In this document: piece after piece, positions 1 through 7,730 of the stretch
Layout of the letters: the number at the start of each line of letters is the position of its first letter
Position numbering within the stretch: position 1 is the stretch's first letter
Source: Muribaculaceae bacterium Isolate-037 (Harlan)
GTDB taxonomy: Bacteria > Bacteroidota > Bacteroidia > Bacteroidales > Muribaculaceae
DNA length: 64,000 nt
Direction: 5' to 3'
Assembly (NCBI GenBank): GCA_003762615.1
Contig: RIAZ01000007.1
Coordinates: forward strand, 109,064 to 173,063
Program-made: the position numbers and the translations under genes
Notes under the pieces: model-generated
Database searches by the model: none
Told to the model about the DNA's origin: nothing
What the model saw: only the letters and a program-made list of their open reading frames with translations

Positions 1-461
1 ATCTGCGTCAATATTATCCCTATTTCGGCTATGGATATTTCAACTCCGTAGACGAGGCAATACCACCGGTTGCTGTAACGTTCTACTCCTTCCGTGTGAT
101 GGTGGTGCTCGGCAGCTACTTCCTACTCTTCTTCATCGTGGCTCTATTCGCCGCTTACCGCAAGGATTGGCTACAGCGCATCAATTGGCTGCAATGGGTG
201 GCTATCGTCTCCGTCCCACTGATGTGGATATGCTCCGAGGCTGGATGGATGGTTGCCGAGGTAGGACGCCAACCCTGGACCGTGCAGGATCTGCTACCGA
301 CGAAGGCCGCCATTTCCGAAATATCTTCGGCATCCGTCATCACTACGTTCTGGCTATTCGCCGTGATCTTCACAGTCCTGCTTGTGGCTGAAGTGAGCAT
401 CATGCTGCGCCAGATCGACAAGAAATCTCAAAAAAATTTAGAAATCGATAACGCTCATTAA
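1..461 (+). CDS. cydA: Cytochrome bd oxidase subunit I, C-terminal part
   Basis: Last 152 residues of CydA; the gene enters from the left edge, with the first complete codon at base 3. CydA carries the haems of the inner-membrane bd-type terminal oxidase, which oxidises quinol (menaquinol in this group) and reduces oxygen at low tension. The fragment shows the conserved block GWMVAEVGRQPW followed by TVQDLLPT, and the helix beginning FYSFRVMVVLG, plus further hydrophobic helices, as expected for the C-terminal half of the family. An internal ATG at 96 is only a methionine inside a helix and not the start. It ends 3 bp before cydB, so the two are one transcript. Confidence 0.96.
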   Translation, partial: LRQYYPYFGYGYFNSVDEAIPPVAVTFYSFRVMVVLGSYFLLFFIVALFAAYRKDWLQRINWLQWVAIVSVPLMWICSEAGWMVAEVGRQPWTVQDLLPTKAAISEISSASVITTFWLFAVIFTVLLVAEVSIMLRQIDKKSQKNLEIDNAH

Positions 462-464
462 GTT

Positions 465-1616
465 ATGACTTACGAATATCTTCAAAACTATTGGTGGCTG
501 CTTATATCGGTGCTCGGTGGCATCCTCGTATGCCTGCTTTTCGTGCAGGGCGGACAGTCAATGCTTCTCGGCGCTCGTTCAAAGGAACGCAGAGACCTTA
601 TCGTCAATTCCATGGGACGCAAGTGGGAGCTTACGTTCACCACTCTCGTGACTTTCGGCGGTGCGTTCTTCGCATCTTTCCCTCTTTTCTATTCCACAAG
701 TTTCGGGGGTGCCTACTGGCTCTGGATTCTGATTCTGTTCAGTTTCATCGTGCAGGCGGTCAGCTATGAATACCGCAATAAGAAGGGCAACGTCTACGGC
801 ACTCACACATACGACGTTTTCCTTTTCATCAACGGATGCGTGGGTTGTATCCTTCTCGGCGTAGCGGTATCGATGTTCTTCTTCGGTGCTGAATTTACCG
901 TAAGACGCGGCAACCTGCTCGACCCGGGAAGCCCCGTAATATCACAATGGGCACCGACCCACGGCTTCGAGGCGATATTCAACTGGAGAAACCTCGTGCT
1001 CGGCGTGGCTGTGCTCTTCCTCGCAAGGATGCAGGCAGCCCTCTACATGATGAACAACATCACCGATGACCCGGATTTCTTCAAAAGTCTCAAACAGAAA
1101 GCCCTCATCAATGGCGGCATCTTCGTGGTGTTCTTCCTCACATTCCTTGCACTCCTCCTTACCGCATGGGGATATACGGTGGAAAGCAACCATGATTACA
1201 CTGTCAACGTGACAATCACCCCCTACAAGTATTTCCATAATTTCGTGGATCTGTGGTGGGCAGGTGCTACCCTGCTTATCGGTGTAGTGGCTGTACTGTT
1301 CGGGCTTATCAAGACCGTGCTTAGCAAGCATTGGACGAAGGGTATCTGGTTCACCGGAATCGGCACTTTCCTTGCCGTAATCTCCCTCTTCTGGGTGGCA
1401 GGCTACAACGACACCGCTTTCTATCCCTCTCTGACAGATCCGGCATCGTCGCTCACCATCAGAAACGCCTCTTCATCCGAGTTCACCCTCACTGCCATGA
1501 GCTACGTATCGATTGTAATACCCTTCGTGCTGGCATACATCGCTTATGTTTGGCATTCGATGGACAAGAAGAAACTGACTCCGGAAGAACTTGAAAACAC
1601 TTCCCACAAATATTAA
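465..1616 (+). CDS. cydB: Cytochrome bd oxidase subunit II
   Basis: CydB, the second integral-membrane subunit of the bd oxidase, pairs with CydA to form the active enzyme. At 383 residues it has the normal family length, with about nine hydrophobic helices and the N-terminal pattern typical of CydB (LLISVLGGILVCLLFVQGGQ). It follows cydA by 3 bp and is followed by a strong hairpin at 1686-1724, so cydAB look like a closed operon. In Bacteroidales this enzyme supports growth at nanomolar oxygen (established for the group). The family call is secure; which quinol is used is inferred from the men genes at 40-43 kb. Confidence 0.96.
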   Translation: MTYEYLQNYWWLLISVLGGILVCLLFVQGGQSMLLGARSKERRDLIVNSMGRKWELTFTTLVTFGGAFFASFPLFYSTSFGGAYWLWILILFSFIVQAVSYEYRNKKGNVYGTHTYDVFLFINGCVGCILLGVAVSMFFFGAEFTVRRGNLLDPGSPVISQWAPTHGFEAIFNWRNLVLGVAVLFLARMQAALYMMNNITDDPDFFKSLKQKALINGGIFVVFFLTFLALLLTAWGYTVESNHDYTVNVTITPYKYFHNFVDLWWAGATLLIGVVAVLFGLIKTVLSKHWTKGIWFTGIGTFLAVISLFWVAGYNDTAFYPSLTDPASSLTIRNASSSEFTLTAMSYVSIVIPFVLAYIAYVWHSMDKKKLTPEELENTSHKY

Positions 1617-1636
1617 GACTCCTACTCATAAAAAAA

Positions 1637-1657
1637 TTGAAGTTTCGATAACTTCAA
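1637..1657. repeat. Dispersed TTGAAGTT/AACTTCAA inverted repeat, copy 1
   Basis: Short inverted repeat with half-sites TTGAAGTT and AACTTCAA separated by five bases, 20 bp after the cydB stop. Similar elements lie at 16207-16226, 43358-43377 and 45875-45895, all intergenic. Function unknown; it could be a binding site or a small repetitive element. Confidence 0.5.
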
Positions 1658-1685
1658 TAAAACAGACACGGTTTATAATCGTTAT

Positions 1686-1724
1686 ATAAGAGTCGCCGTC
1701 CTGAGAAGGGGCGGCGACTCTTAT
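1686..1724 (+). terminator. Hairpin after cydAB
   Basis: A 16-bp stem (1686-1701 against 1709-1724, one G-T pair) with a 7-nt loop lies 70 bp after cydB and 45 bp before the next gene. The following bases are only moderately T-rich. It probably ends the cydAB transcript. Confidence 0.7.
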
Positions 1725-1769
1725 AGGTTAAAATCAATTTTCAGGTCTCATTCAATTATTCCACCCGCT

Positions 1770-2390
1770 ATGTCGGAACAGAAAACAGAAAAAGCTAATC
1801 TTGATTCCAATTATGACTCATCTCATGACTCCTATTGGAACCTATTCTCCACATTTTTTAAGATAGGTGCATTCACCTTCGGTGGTGGATGGGCGATGAT
1901 CTCTATCATCGAACGGGAAATTGTGGATAAACACCACTGGATCGAACGTAATGAATTTCTCGATCTGCTCGCCATTGCCCAATCATTGCCCGGCATACTC
2001 GCCGTCAATATCGCAACTGCCGTGGGCGACAAGATCAAAGGGGGGAAAGGGAGTATCGCCGCCGCTGTCGGCACAATTCTACCCTCTTTCCTTATAATTC
2101 TCTTCATCGCCATTTTCCTCACCCCTGACCTTATAAAGAACAATCGGGTGATTTCATCCATTTTCATGGGGATACGTCCGGCTGTCGTGGCCTTGATCCT
2201 GGCTCCGGTCTTAACGTCGGCGAAAGCTGCCAAACTGCGCTGGAATACGGTGTGGATTCCGTTCGCTGTAGCCGCACTCATATCCATTGATCAAGGATTT
2301 ATATCAAATCCTATCCTCTACATCCTTCTCGGAGCCATTGGCGGACTCCTCTTCTGGTGGATTCCCCAAAGGAAACTTAGACAACATTGA
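1770..2390 (+). CDS. Chromate transporter family protein, first half-size subunit
   Basis: Half-size member of the chromate ion transporter (CHR) family, an inner-membrane anion carrier. At 206 residues it holds one CHR domain of about six helices. The diagnostic FGGGWAMI motif follows the N-terminal segment, and AQSLPGILAVNIA occupies the position of the family's conserved proline-glycine motif. The first ~30 residues are hydrophilic and Ser/Asp-rich. A second CHR half follows at once, so this is the split two-gene version (short-chain CHR pair) of what is one fused ChrA elsewhere. The true substrate is unknown; chromate or sulfate is the family assumption, and no resistance genes are nearby. 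Confidence 0.9.
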   Translation: MSEQKTEKANLDSNYDSSHDSYWNLFSTFFKIGAFTFGGGWAMISIIEREIVDKHHWIERNEFLDLLAIAQSLPGILAVNIATAVGDKIKGGKGSIAAAVGTILPSFLIILFIAIFLTPDLIKNNRVISSIFMGIRPAVVALILAPVLTSAKAAKLRWNTVWIPFAVAALISIDQGFISNPILYILLGAIGGLLFWWIPQRKLRQH

Positions 2391-2431
2391 CAAATCTTAA
2401 TCTCCAACATAATTTCACGTATCAAGAAGAC

Positions 2432-3040
2432 ATGACAATATACTGGCAACTGATATGGGCTTATATCAAGATAGGCATCTTCGGATTCGGCGGCGGCTAC
2501 GCAATGCTGTCGCTCGTAGAGAAAGCGGTGGTGGGTCCCGGATGGATCTCCGAGACAATGTTTACCGATATAGTGGCGATTTCCCAGATGACACCCGGAC
2601 CGATAGGCATAAATTCCGCCACGTATATAGGGTTTGTCGCGCCCGGAAGCGTCAACCCGGAACTATCCGGCATAGGATGGGGACTCTTAGGCTCCTGCCT
2701 TGCCACACTCGCTGTGGTGATTCCAAGTTTCCTACTTGTGCTCTACAGCTCCCATTTCATAAGGCGCCATAGTGAGAGCGGTGCGATAAAAGCCATATTC
2801 TCCGGATTGCGCCCTGTGGTGGTAGGGCTTATAGCCTCCGCCGCGATAATGCTGATGAATGCCGCCAACTTCAATCCCAACGGGATAAACTGGCAGCTAT
2901 GGACAAACATAGCCATCTGCGTGGCTGCTTTCATCCTCGTATATTTCCCGATAAAGATAAAACAGAAAAACAGACGGCTACACCCCATACTGATAATAAT
3001 TATGGCGGGAGTCGCCGGATTCCTTATATATGGATTATGA
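2432..3040 (+). CDS. Chromate transporter family protein, second half-size subunit
   Basis: Partner of the preceding CHR half, 202 residues from the ATG at 2432. The frame is open back to a TTG at 2387 that overlaps the upstream stop, but residues before the ATG show no family similarity, whereas MTIYWQLIWAYIKIGIFGFGG begins exactly where CHR domains begin; the ATG is preceded by AAGAAG. Motifs: FGFGGGYAMLS and ISQMTPGPIGINSATY, the latter with the canonical PGP that the first half has as PGI. The two proteins are expected to insert in opposite orientations and act as a heterodimer (family knowledge). Substrate not determined. Confidence 0.9.
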   Translation: MTIYWQLIWAYIKIGIFGFGGGYAMLSLVEKAVVGPGWISETMFTDIVAISQMTPGPIGINSATYIGFVAPGSVNPELSGIGWGLLGSCLATLAVVIPSFLLVLYSSHFIRRHSESGAIKAIFSGLRPVVVGLIASAAIMLMNAANFNPNGINWQLWTNIAICVAAFILVYFPIKIKQKNRRLHPILIIIMAGVAGFLIYGL

Positions 3041-3109
3041 TGTACTGACCATGATATATCCATTATAATATCCGATCTGTAATTTAATTTATGTTTAATA
3101 CCGACAATC

Positions 3110-4411
3110 ATGGACAACGATTCTAAATATGACGAAGCCCTCTCCTTCCTCTTCAGTCAGCTCCCCATGTTCTCACGCGTAGGGGCTGCAGCTTATAAAC
3201 CCGGACTCGACACCAGCCTGGCTATCGACAGATTCTTCGGTCATCCCCATCGCCGGTTCAAGTCAATCCACGTTGGTGGCACCAACGGCAAGGGTAGCAC
3301 ATCCCACATGCTCGCCTCTATCCTTCAGTCGCAAGGTTATAAGACCGGACTATACACATCCCCTCACCTTGTGGATTTCCGCGAACGTATGCGGATTGAC
3401 GGGAAGATGATTCCCAAGGAGAAGGTGGTGGAGTTTGTCGAGAAATGGAAAGGATGCGGTTATGACGGACACCCCTCTTTCTTTGAACTTACCATGATGA
3501 TGGCATTCAATTGGTTTGCGGAGGAGAACGTGGACTATGCCATTATAGAAGTGGGTATGGGCGGACGTCTTGACTCCACCAATATAATCACACCGGAGGT
3601 ATGCGTGATCACCAACATCTCCAATGACCACACACAATTTCTTGGCGACACACTTCCGAAGATTGCCGCCGAGAAGGCGGGTATAATCAAACATGACATA
3701 CCCGTGGTGATCGGCGAGGCTGAGGGTGAGATAAAGGAGGTGTTCGCACGTAAGGCGGAGGAGGTCGGTGCGCCGATAGTTTTTGCGGCAGACTCCGACC
3801 GTCTGCTATCAATCGTGCCTGCCGAAACCGGAGGATGGCACATCGTTTGTGAGGAGGGAGAAACCACCCTGCCTCTTGCCGGCGACTATCAGAAGAAGAA
3901 TCTCAACACCGTGATCAATGCAGTTGACTCCATGCGGAAGGCAGGAATCGAGATCTCTGACGACAACGTGTTGCGCGGACTTGAAAACGTGGTGAAGAAT
4001 ACCGGTCTTTGCGGACGATGGACTATCATCGGCAACAATCCGCTCACGATTGTCGACACAGGTCACAACGTGGCGGGCATATCCTATAATATGGAGCAGC
4101 TCCGGCGTCTGATGTCGGAACGCCCAGGCAAACGGCTACGCATCGTCATAGGGTTTGTGGCCGACAAGGCTATTGACAAAATTCTGCGGCTTCTCCCCAC
4201 AGATGCGGAATATTACCTCACCAACGCAAGCATTCCGCGTGCTCTTCCCGTTGATAAGTTGCATCAGAAGTTTGAGGAGGCAAATCTTGAAGGAAGATGC
4301 TACCCCGACGTAAAGACTGCATTTGAGGCTGCAAGCAATGATGCCGACAAGGATGATGTCATTTTCATAGGAGGCTCAACGTTTATTGTTGCCGACTTTC
4401 TCGCTTCATGA
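3110..4411 (+). CDS. folC: Bifunctional folylpolyglutamate/dihydrofolate synthase
   Basis: Adds glutamate to dihydropteroate and to folates with ATP, making and retaining cytosolic folate cofactors. The 433-residue length fits FolC. The Mur-ligase-type P-loop GGTNGKGST is at residues 56-64, followed by the folate-binding stretch TSPHLVDFRERM. Further on come NISNDHTQFLGDT and IAAEKAGIIK, both FolC/Mur signatures, and VDTGHN of the C-terminal ligase domain. It starts 69 bp after the CHR pair and ends in front of a hairpin shared with the convergent gene. No unusual changes were seen in catalytic motifs. Confidence 0.96.
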   Translation: MDNDSKYDEALSFLFSQLPMFSRVGAAAYKPGLDTSLAIDRFFGHPHRRFKSIHVGGTNGKGSTSHMLASILQSQGYKTGLYTSPHLVDFRERMRIDGKMIPKEKVVEFVEKWKGCGYDGHPSFFELTMMMAFNWFAEENVDYAIIEVGMGGRLDSTNIITPEVCVITNISNDHTQFLGDTLPKIAAEKAGIIKHDIPVVIGEAEGEIKEVFARKAEEVGAPIVFAADSDRLLSIVPAETGGWHIVCEEGETTLPLAGDYQKKNLNTVINAVDSMRKAGIEISDDNVLRGLENVVKNTGLCGRWTIIGNNPLTIVDTGHNVAGISYNMEQLRRLMSERPGKRLRIVIGFVADKAIDKILRLLPTDAEYYLTNASIPRALPVDKLHQKFEEANLEGRCYPDVKTAFEAASNDADKDDVIFIGGSTFIVADFLAS

Positions 4412-4437
4412 CGATTCACATAGCAGAACCATAAAAA

Positions 4438-4473
4438 GGTGGGAATCCGCACATAATGCGTGGGTTCCCACCT
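4438..4473. terminator. Bidirectional terminator between folC and the decarboxylase
   Basis: Hairpin with stem AGGTGGGAA / TTCCCACCT extended by imperfect pairs, sitting between two convergent genes. Run-off bases on both sides are A/T-rich, so it can serve both strands. Confidence 0.75.
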
Positions 4474-4508
4474 AATCTTATCAATTGTTATTCATAATCC
4501 CTACATCA

Positions 4509-5666
4509 TCATTCACCTACCGGGAATGCTTCTGCAATACGTGTACCAAAATTATAGTGTATGCCAGGCTGTGCCGTGATGCTGACGTTAGAAGCACGCT
4601 CAAACACCATCACGATATCAGAACCGCCAAACTGGAAATAGGAAATCTCTTCACCTTTACGCAGAGTGGTTCCTTCCTCAGCTGTAACAACAATTGATGA
4701 CACCTGAGCCATGCCCATCGGCAATATCGCCACCTTACCGATTGACGACTGGATAACGATCAGACCACGCATCTGCTGGAACTGATAGCCTGCTTCATCA
4801 AGAGCATTCAGCTTACGACGTACAATGTGAGTACGTCCCTTTTCATCACCCTCAATAGGAACCGCCTCAACGCCGAGATATGCAGCACCCTGGAGCACAC
4901 GTGCCTCAAGCACCTTCCCCCCTACTGGGGCATGCTGACGGTGATAGTCGGTAGTGTTAAGGAACTGGTGGATCCAGATACCGCCGGCAAAGTCATCTTT
5001 ATATTTAGAACCCTCAAGCAATTCCTCGATACTCCATTCAAGACCCTTGATATCTACCTTTGAATCTGCCAGCACTTCCCACTGTCCATCATTTGTAGAA
5101 TCGGCAGGTGATGTGATGATATGGTCATCGTTGATTGCTGCGATAGGACGATGTCCGGGTTTGGTGTAACGTGCAAAGAATTGATTGAATGTCTTCCATC
5201 CTCCAACCGGCTGATCATAATCATCCATCTTGTAGCGCGGCGATGCGTAATAACTTGCCACAGCTTCAGGAGTCAAAGACTCCGGCTTATCCATCCATGC
5301 TCCGAACGAGATGACAAACTTACGTATCCACTGTGAGAGTGGTGTCAGTTCCGGCTCCTCGTTATCCTTCAGCTTCGAGGGGATGACAGGAGTCTGAAGC
5401 TCCTTGACAGGACTCTGATCCAACAGGAAATAGAACATCGTCACATGCTCATACACGATGGTGCCCTCCGGATTCTCAACCGGCACCCAATGCAACTGAG
5501 CCTCAAGCCAGTCATAGTAATCATCCAGTGTCTTGATGTTCTCATACTCAATAGTATTCAGTGCATGGCATGCATCAAGTGCTTTTTGAAATTTTTCTTC
5601 CCAACCATTCTTCTCAATGAGGTCGAGAAGCTCCTGCACAATAGGAGAATAATTCTTCTTTTCCAT
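4509..5666 (-). CDS. Long-form phosphatidylserine-decarboxylase-like enzyme (PSDC + PSD domains)
   Basis: Pyruvoyl-type decarboxylase of the phosphatidylserine decarboxylase superfamily, but of the long form: 385 residues against ~230 for the usual Bacteroidales Psd. Residues ~1-115 match the PSDC N-terminal domain seen in fungal and bacterial amino-acid-type members; the PSD domain follows with FNQFFARYTKPGHRPI (160-175), SPADS with Asp189, DYHRQH with His242, and FGGSDIV with the predicted self-cleavage Ser349 (codon 4620-4622). The Asp-His-Ser residues needed for autocatalytic maturation are therefore all visible. Related long forms include PsiD, which decarboxylates free tryptophan derivatives. 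There is no signal peptide, so it is probably cytosolic. It is divergent from an amino-acid antiporter, which favours a free amino acid over phosphatidylserine as substrate (inference). Confidence 0.85.
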   Translation of the reverse strand: MEKKNYSPIVQELLDLIEKNGWEEKFQKALDACHALNTIEYENIKTLDDYYDWLEAQLHWVPVENPEGTIVYEHVTMFYFLLDQSPVKELQTPVIPSKLKDNEEPELTPLSQWIRKFVISFGAWMDKPESLTPEAVASYYASPRYKMDDYDQPVGGWKTFNQFFARYTKPGHRPIAAINDDHIITSPADSTNDGQWEVLADSKVDIKGLEWSIEELLEGSKYKDDFAGGIWIHQFLNTTDYHRQHAPVGGKVLEARVLQGAAYLGVEAVPIEGDEKGRTHIVRRKLNALDEAGYQFQQMRGLIVIQSSIGKVAILPMGMAQVSSIVVTAEEGTTLRKGEEISYFQFGGSDIVMVFERASNVSITAQPGIHYNFGTRIAEAFPVGE

Positions 5667-5988
5667 AATATAACCAAAAAATTTTTAAATCATTCTACAA
5701 TCCGATCCAACGATAGGGGGATCTCCGGATTATAAGAGCTCGAAAACTTTATCGGGAACTTATACATTTGACACTAAAACACACGTGTTCATAAATAAGT
5801 TTATACACCATGCAATTTTAACATTAAAAAAAAAATTGCGAACACCCCTATTATATTATATATGTATGCAATTATCAGGAAAGAGTTAAGCAATCTCATT
5901 AACAATATTAAAAATCAACTTTTTATAACAAACAGGTGTTTTTAAAACGATATGTCCCTAATTAATGAATTATTAAAAAAGAATTCCT
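5667..5988. other. Divergent intergenic region (decarboxylase / antiporter)
   Basis: 322-bp A/T-rich region that must hold both promoters. Visible are a 10-bp palindrome AACACGTGTT near 5783 and separated GAACACC (about 5839) and GGTGTTTT (about 5935) elements that could pair or act as paired operator half-sites. No clear TAnnTTTG element was found. A frame opening at 5952 overlaps the antiporter start in a different phase and is not a gene. Confidence 0.4.
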
Positions 5989-7722
5989 ATGGCAAATTCA
6001 AAAACAATCACTCCCGGCTCCGGAAGTGCGGGAGGCAAATCCGGACCCTCCCCAAAGACAGTCATCACGATGTGGGCGATGACAATTCTTATAGTCACGA
6101 ATATTGTCAGCATGCGTGGGCTGGCATCTCAGGCAGAGTATGGCTACACATCTATTTTCTATTATGTGTTTGCGGCTCTCGTATTCCTCGTGCCCTACTC
6201 CCTGGTATGCGCCGAACTCGCTTCCACTTGGACCAAAAGCGGCGGTCTTTTCCGCTGGTGTGCGGAGGCATTCGGTCCCAAATGGGGCTGGGCTGCCATG
6301 TACTATGAATGGCAGATGGTCGTGATCTGGTTTCCGGCAGTACTCATGTTCGGAGCGGTGACGCTCGCCTACATATTCTGGCCTGAGACGTTTGATTCAT
6401 CCCTTTCAAAAAACGTGATTTACACACTCATCGTGGTATTGGCGATATATTGGTTGGCTACATTCAACACCTTCCGCGGAACCGCCTACGCCAACAAGCT
6501 CTCTACTTACGGAGGATTGTTCGGCACGATCATTCCGGCATGTGTCTTGATTGTGATGGGAATCATCTACGTCTGCATGGGTAACCATATATTTATAGAT
6601 GCCCACCAGCCATTCTGGCCCGACTTCTCAAAGTTCGGGACTATCGTGCTCGCCGCCTCGATATTCCTCTTCTATGCCGGCATGGAGATGCAGGCTGTCC
6701 ATGTGCCGTCAATGCGTAATCCATCAAAGGATTTTCCAAAATCTGTGCTCTTGGCGGTGCTCATAATTCTAATCGTATTCGTAGGTGGCACTTTGGCAAT
6801 CGGATTCGTCATCCCTGAAAAGGATATCAATCTTCTGGCATCACTGCTGGTGGCGTATAACAATCTTTTCGCTTCAATCCATTGCGAATGGCTCGGACAT
6901 ATTCTCGCACTTTTCCTGACTTTCGGAGTCATAGGACAAGTCAGCTGCGTCATTGCTGCCCCATCTTCAGGTATGCTCTCTGTCGGTAAGGCCGGCTATC
7001 TTCCGCGCGGACTTCAGAAGACCAATAAGAATGGCATCCAGGTGCCTATTCTATGGGTGCAGGGAATAATGGTTTCCATTCTTGCACTTGTGCTCGTGGT
7101 TCTTCCGAGCGTACAGTCAGCCTACCAGATTCTTAGCCAGATGTCTACCATTATATATCTTGCCATGGTCTTCATCATCTATTTCGCATTTATTCGTCTG
7201 CGCCGCACGGAGCCCAACGTGAAACGTGGCTTCAAAGTGCCCGGAGGTGAGTTCGGCAAATGGTTGGTCACCATAGTCGGATGTCTCGGAGCATTGGTTG
7301 CAATGGTGCTCAGCTTCGTTCCACCGTCACAGATAAACACCGGCAGTCCCCTTGTATATATCATCATCCTGATTGCGGGATCTGCAATCTTTCTTGCTGT
7401 GCCGTTTGTGGTCTATGCAAAGAGAAAAGCATCCTGGAGAAATCCTCAGACTTCGTTTGAGCCTTTTGATTGGGAAATAGAGGGACGCACACCGTCGACA
7501 GTATCCAAATGGCCGGAAGGTTATGAGCCCACACCGGAGATGATACGTCGTGCCACAGAATGGGAAGATGGAGAGTTTGGTCCCGTCAGCATGAAAACCG
7601 TAGCTGAAGTAGCCGATCTATCGATCCAACCAAATTCTTCTATTTCTTCACCCACCCCTTCATCTGCACAGCCAGCCCAGGAGAAAGCCCCGGAAAAGGA
7701 GACGGGCGCCGATAAGGCATAG
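5989..7722 (+). CDS. APC-family amino-acid antiporter, GadC-like
   Basis: Twelve-helix inner-membrane carrier of the amino acid-polyamine-organocation superfamily, closest by pattern to the glutamate:GABA antiporter branch. Supporting features are the first-helix region followed by VCAELASTWTKSGGLFRW and FGPKWGWAAMYYEWQ, which parallel the GadC blocks AAEMAT...GGVFAW and LGPRWGF. The transporter core ends near residue 480; a hydrophilic, Pro/Ser/Glu-rich tail of about 95 residues follows, in the place of the C-terminal plug of GadC but longer. The poorly structured first ~22 residues are Gly/Ser-rich. It is divergent from the pyruvoyl decarboxylase and 8 bp upstream of an MFS gene. The likely role is exchange of an amino acid for its amine; the actual substrate is unknown. 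Confidence 0.85.
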   Translation: MANSKTITPGSGSAGGKSGPSPKTVITMWAMTILIVTNIVSMRGLASQAEYGYTSIFYYVFAALVFLVPYSLVCAELASTWTKSGGLFRWCAEAFGPKWGWAAMYYEWQMVVIWFPAVLMFGAVTLAYIFWPETFDSSLSKNVIYTLIVVLAIYWLATFNTFRGTAYANKLSTYGGLFGTIIPACVLIVMGIIYVCMGNHIFIDAHQPFWPDFSKFGTIVLAASIFLFYAGMEMQAVHVPSMRNPSKDFPKSVLLAVLIILIVFVGGTLAIGFVIPEKDINLLASLLVAYNNLFASIHCEWLGHILALFLTFGVIGQVSCVIAAPSSGMLSVGKAGYLPRGLQKTNKNGIQVPILWVQGIMVSILALVLVVLPSVQSAYQILSQMSTIIYLAMVFIIYFAFIRLRRTEPNVKRGFKVPGGEFGKWLVTIVGCLGALVAMVLSFVPPSQINTGSPLVYIIILIAGSAIFLAVPFVVYAKRKASWRNPQTSFEPFDWEIEGRTPSTVSKWPEGYEPTPEMIRRATEWEDGEFGPVSMKTVAEVADLSIQPNSSISSPTPSSAQPAQEKAPEKETGADKA

Positions 7723-7730
7723 CCTCCGCC

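Noticed and set aside
2387..2431. TTG start for the second chromate-transporter half, overlapping the first gene
   Set aside because: The 15 extra residues have no family similarity, and the ATG at 2432 begins exactly at the domain start.
5952..6308. 118-codon frame starting before the antiporter gene
   Set aside because: Overlaps the antiporter start in another phase; the protein has no family character beyond its first residues.
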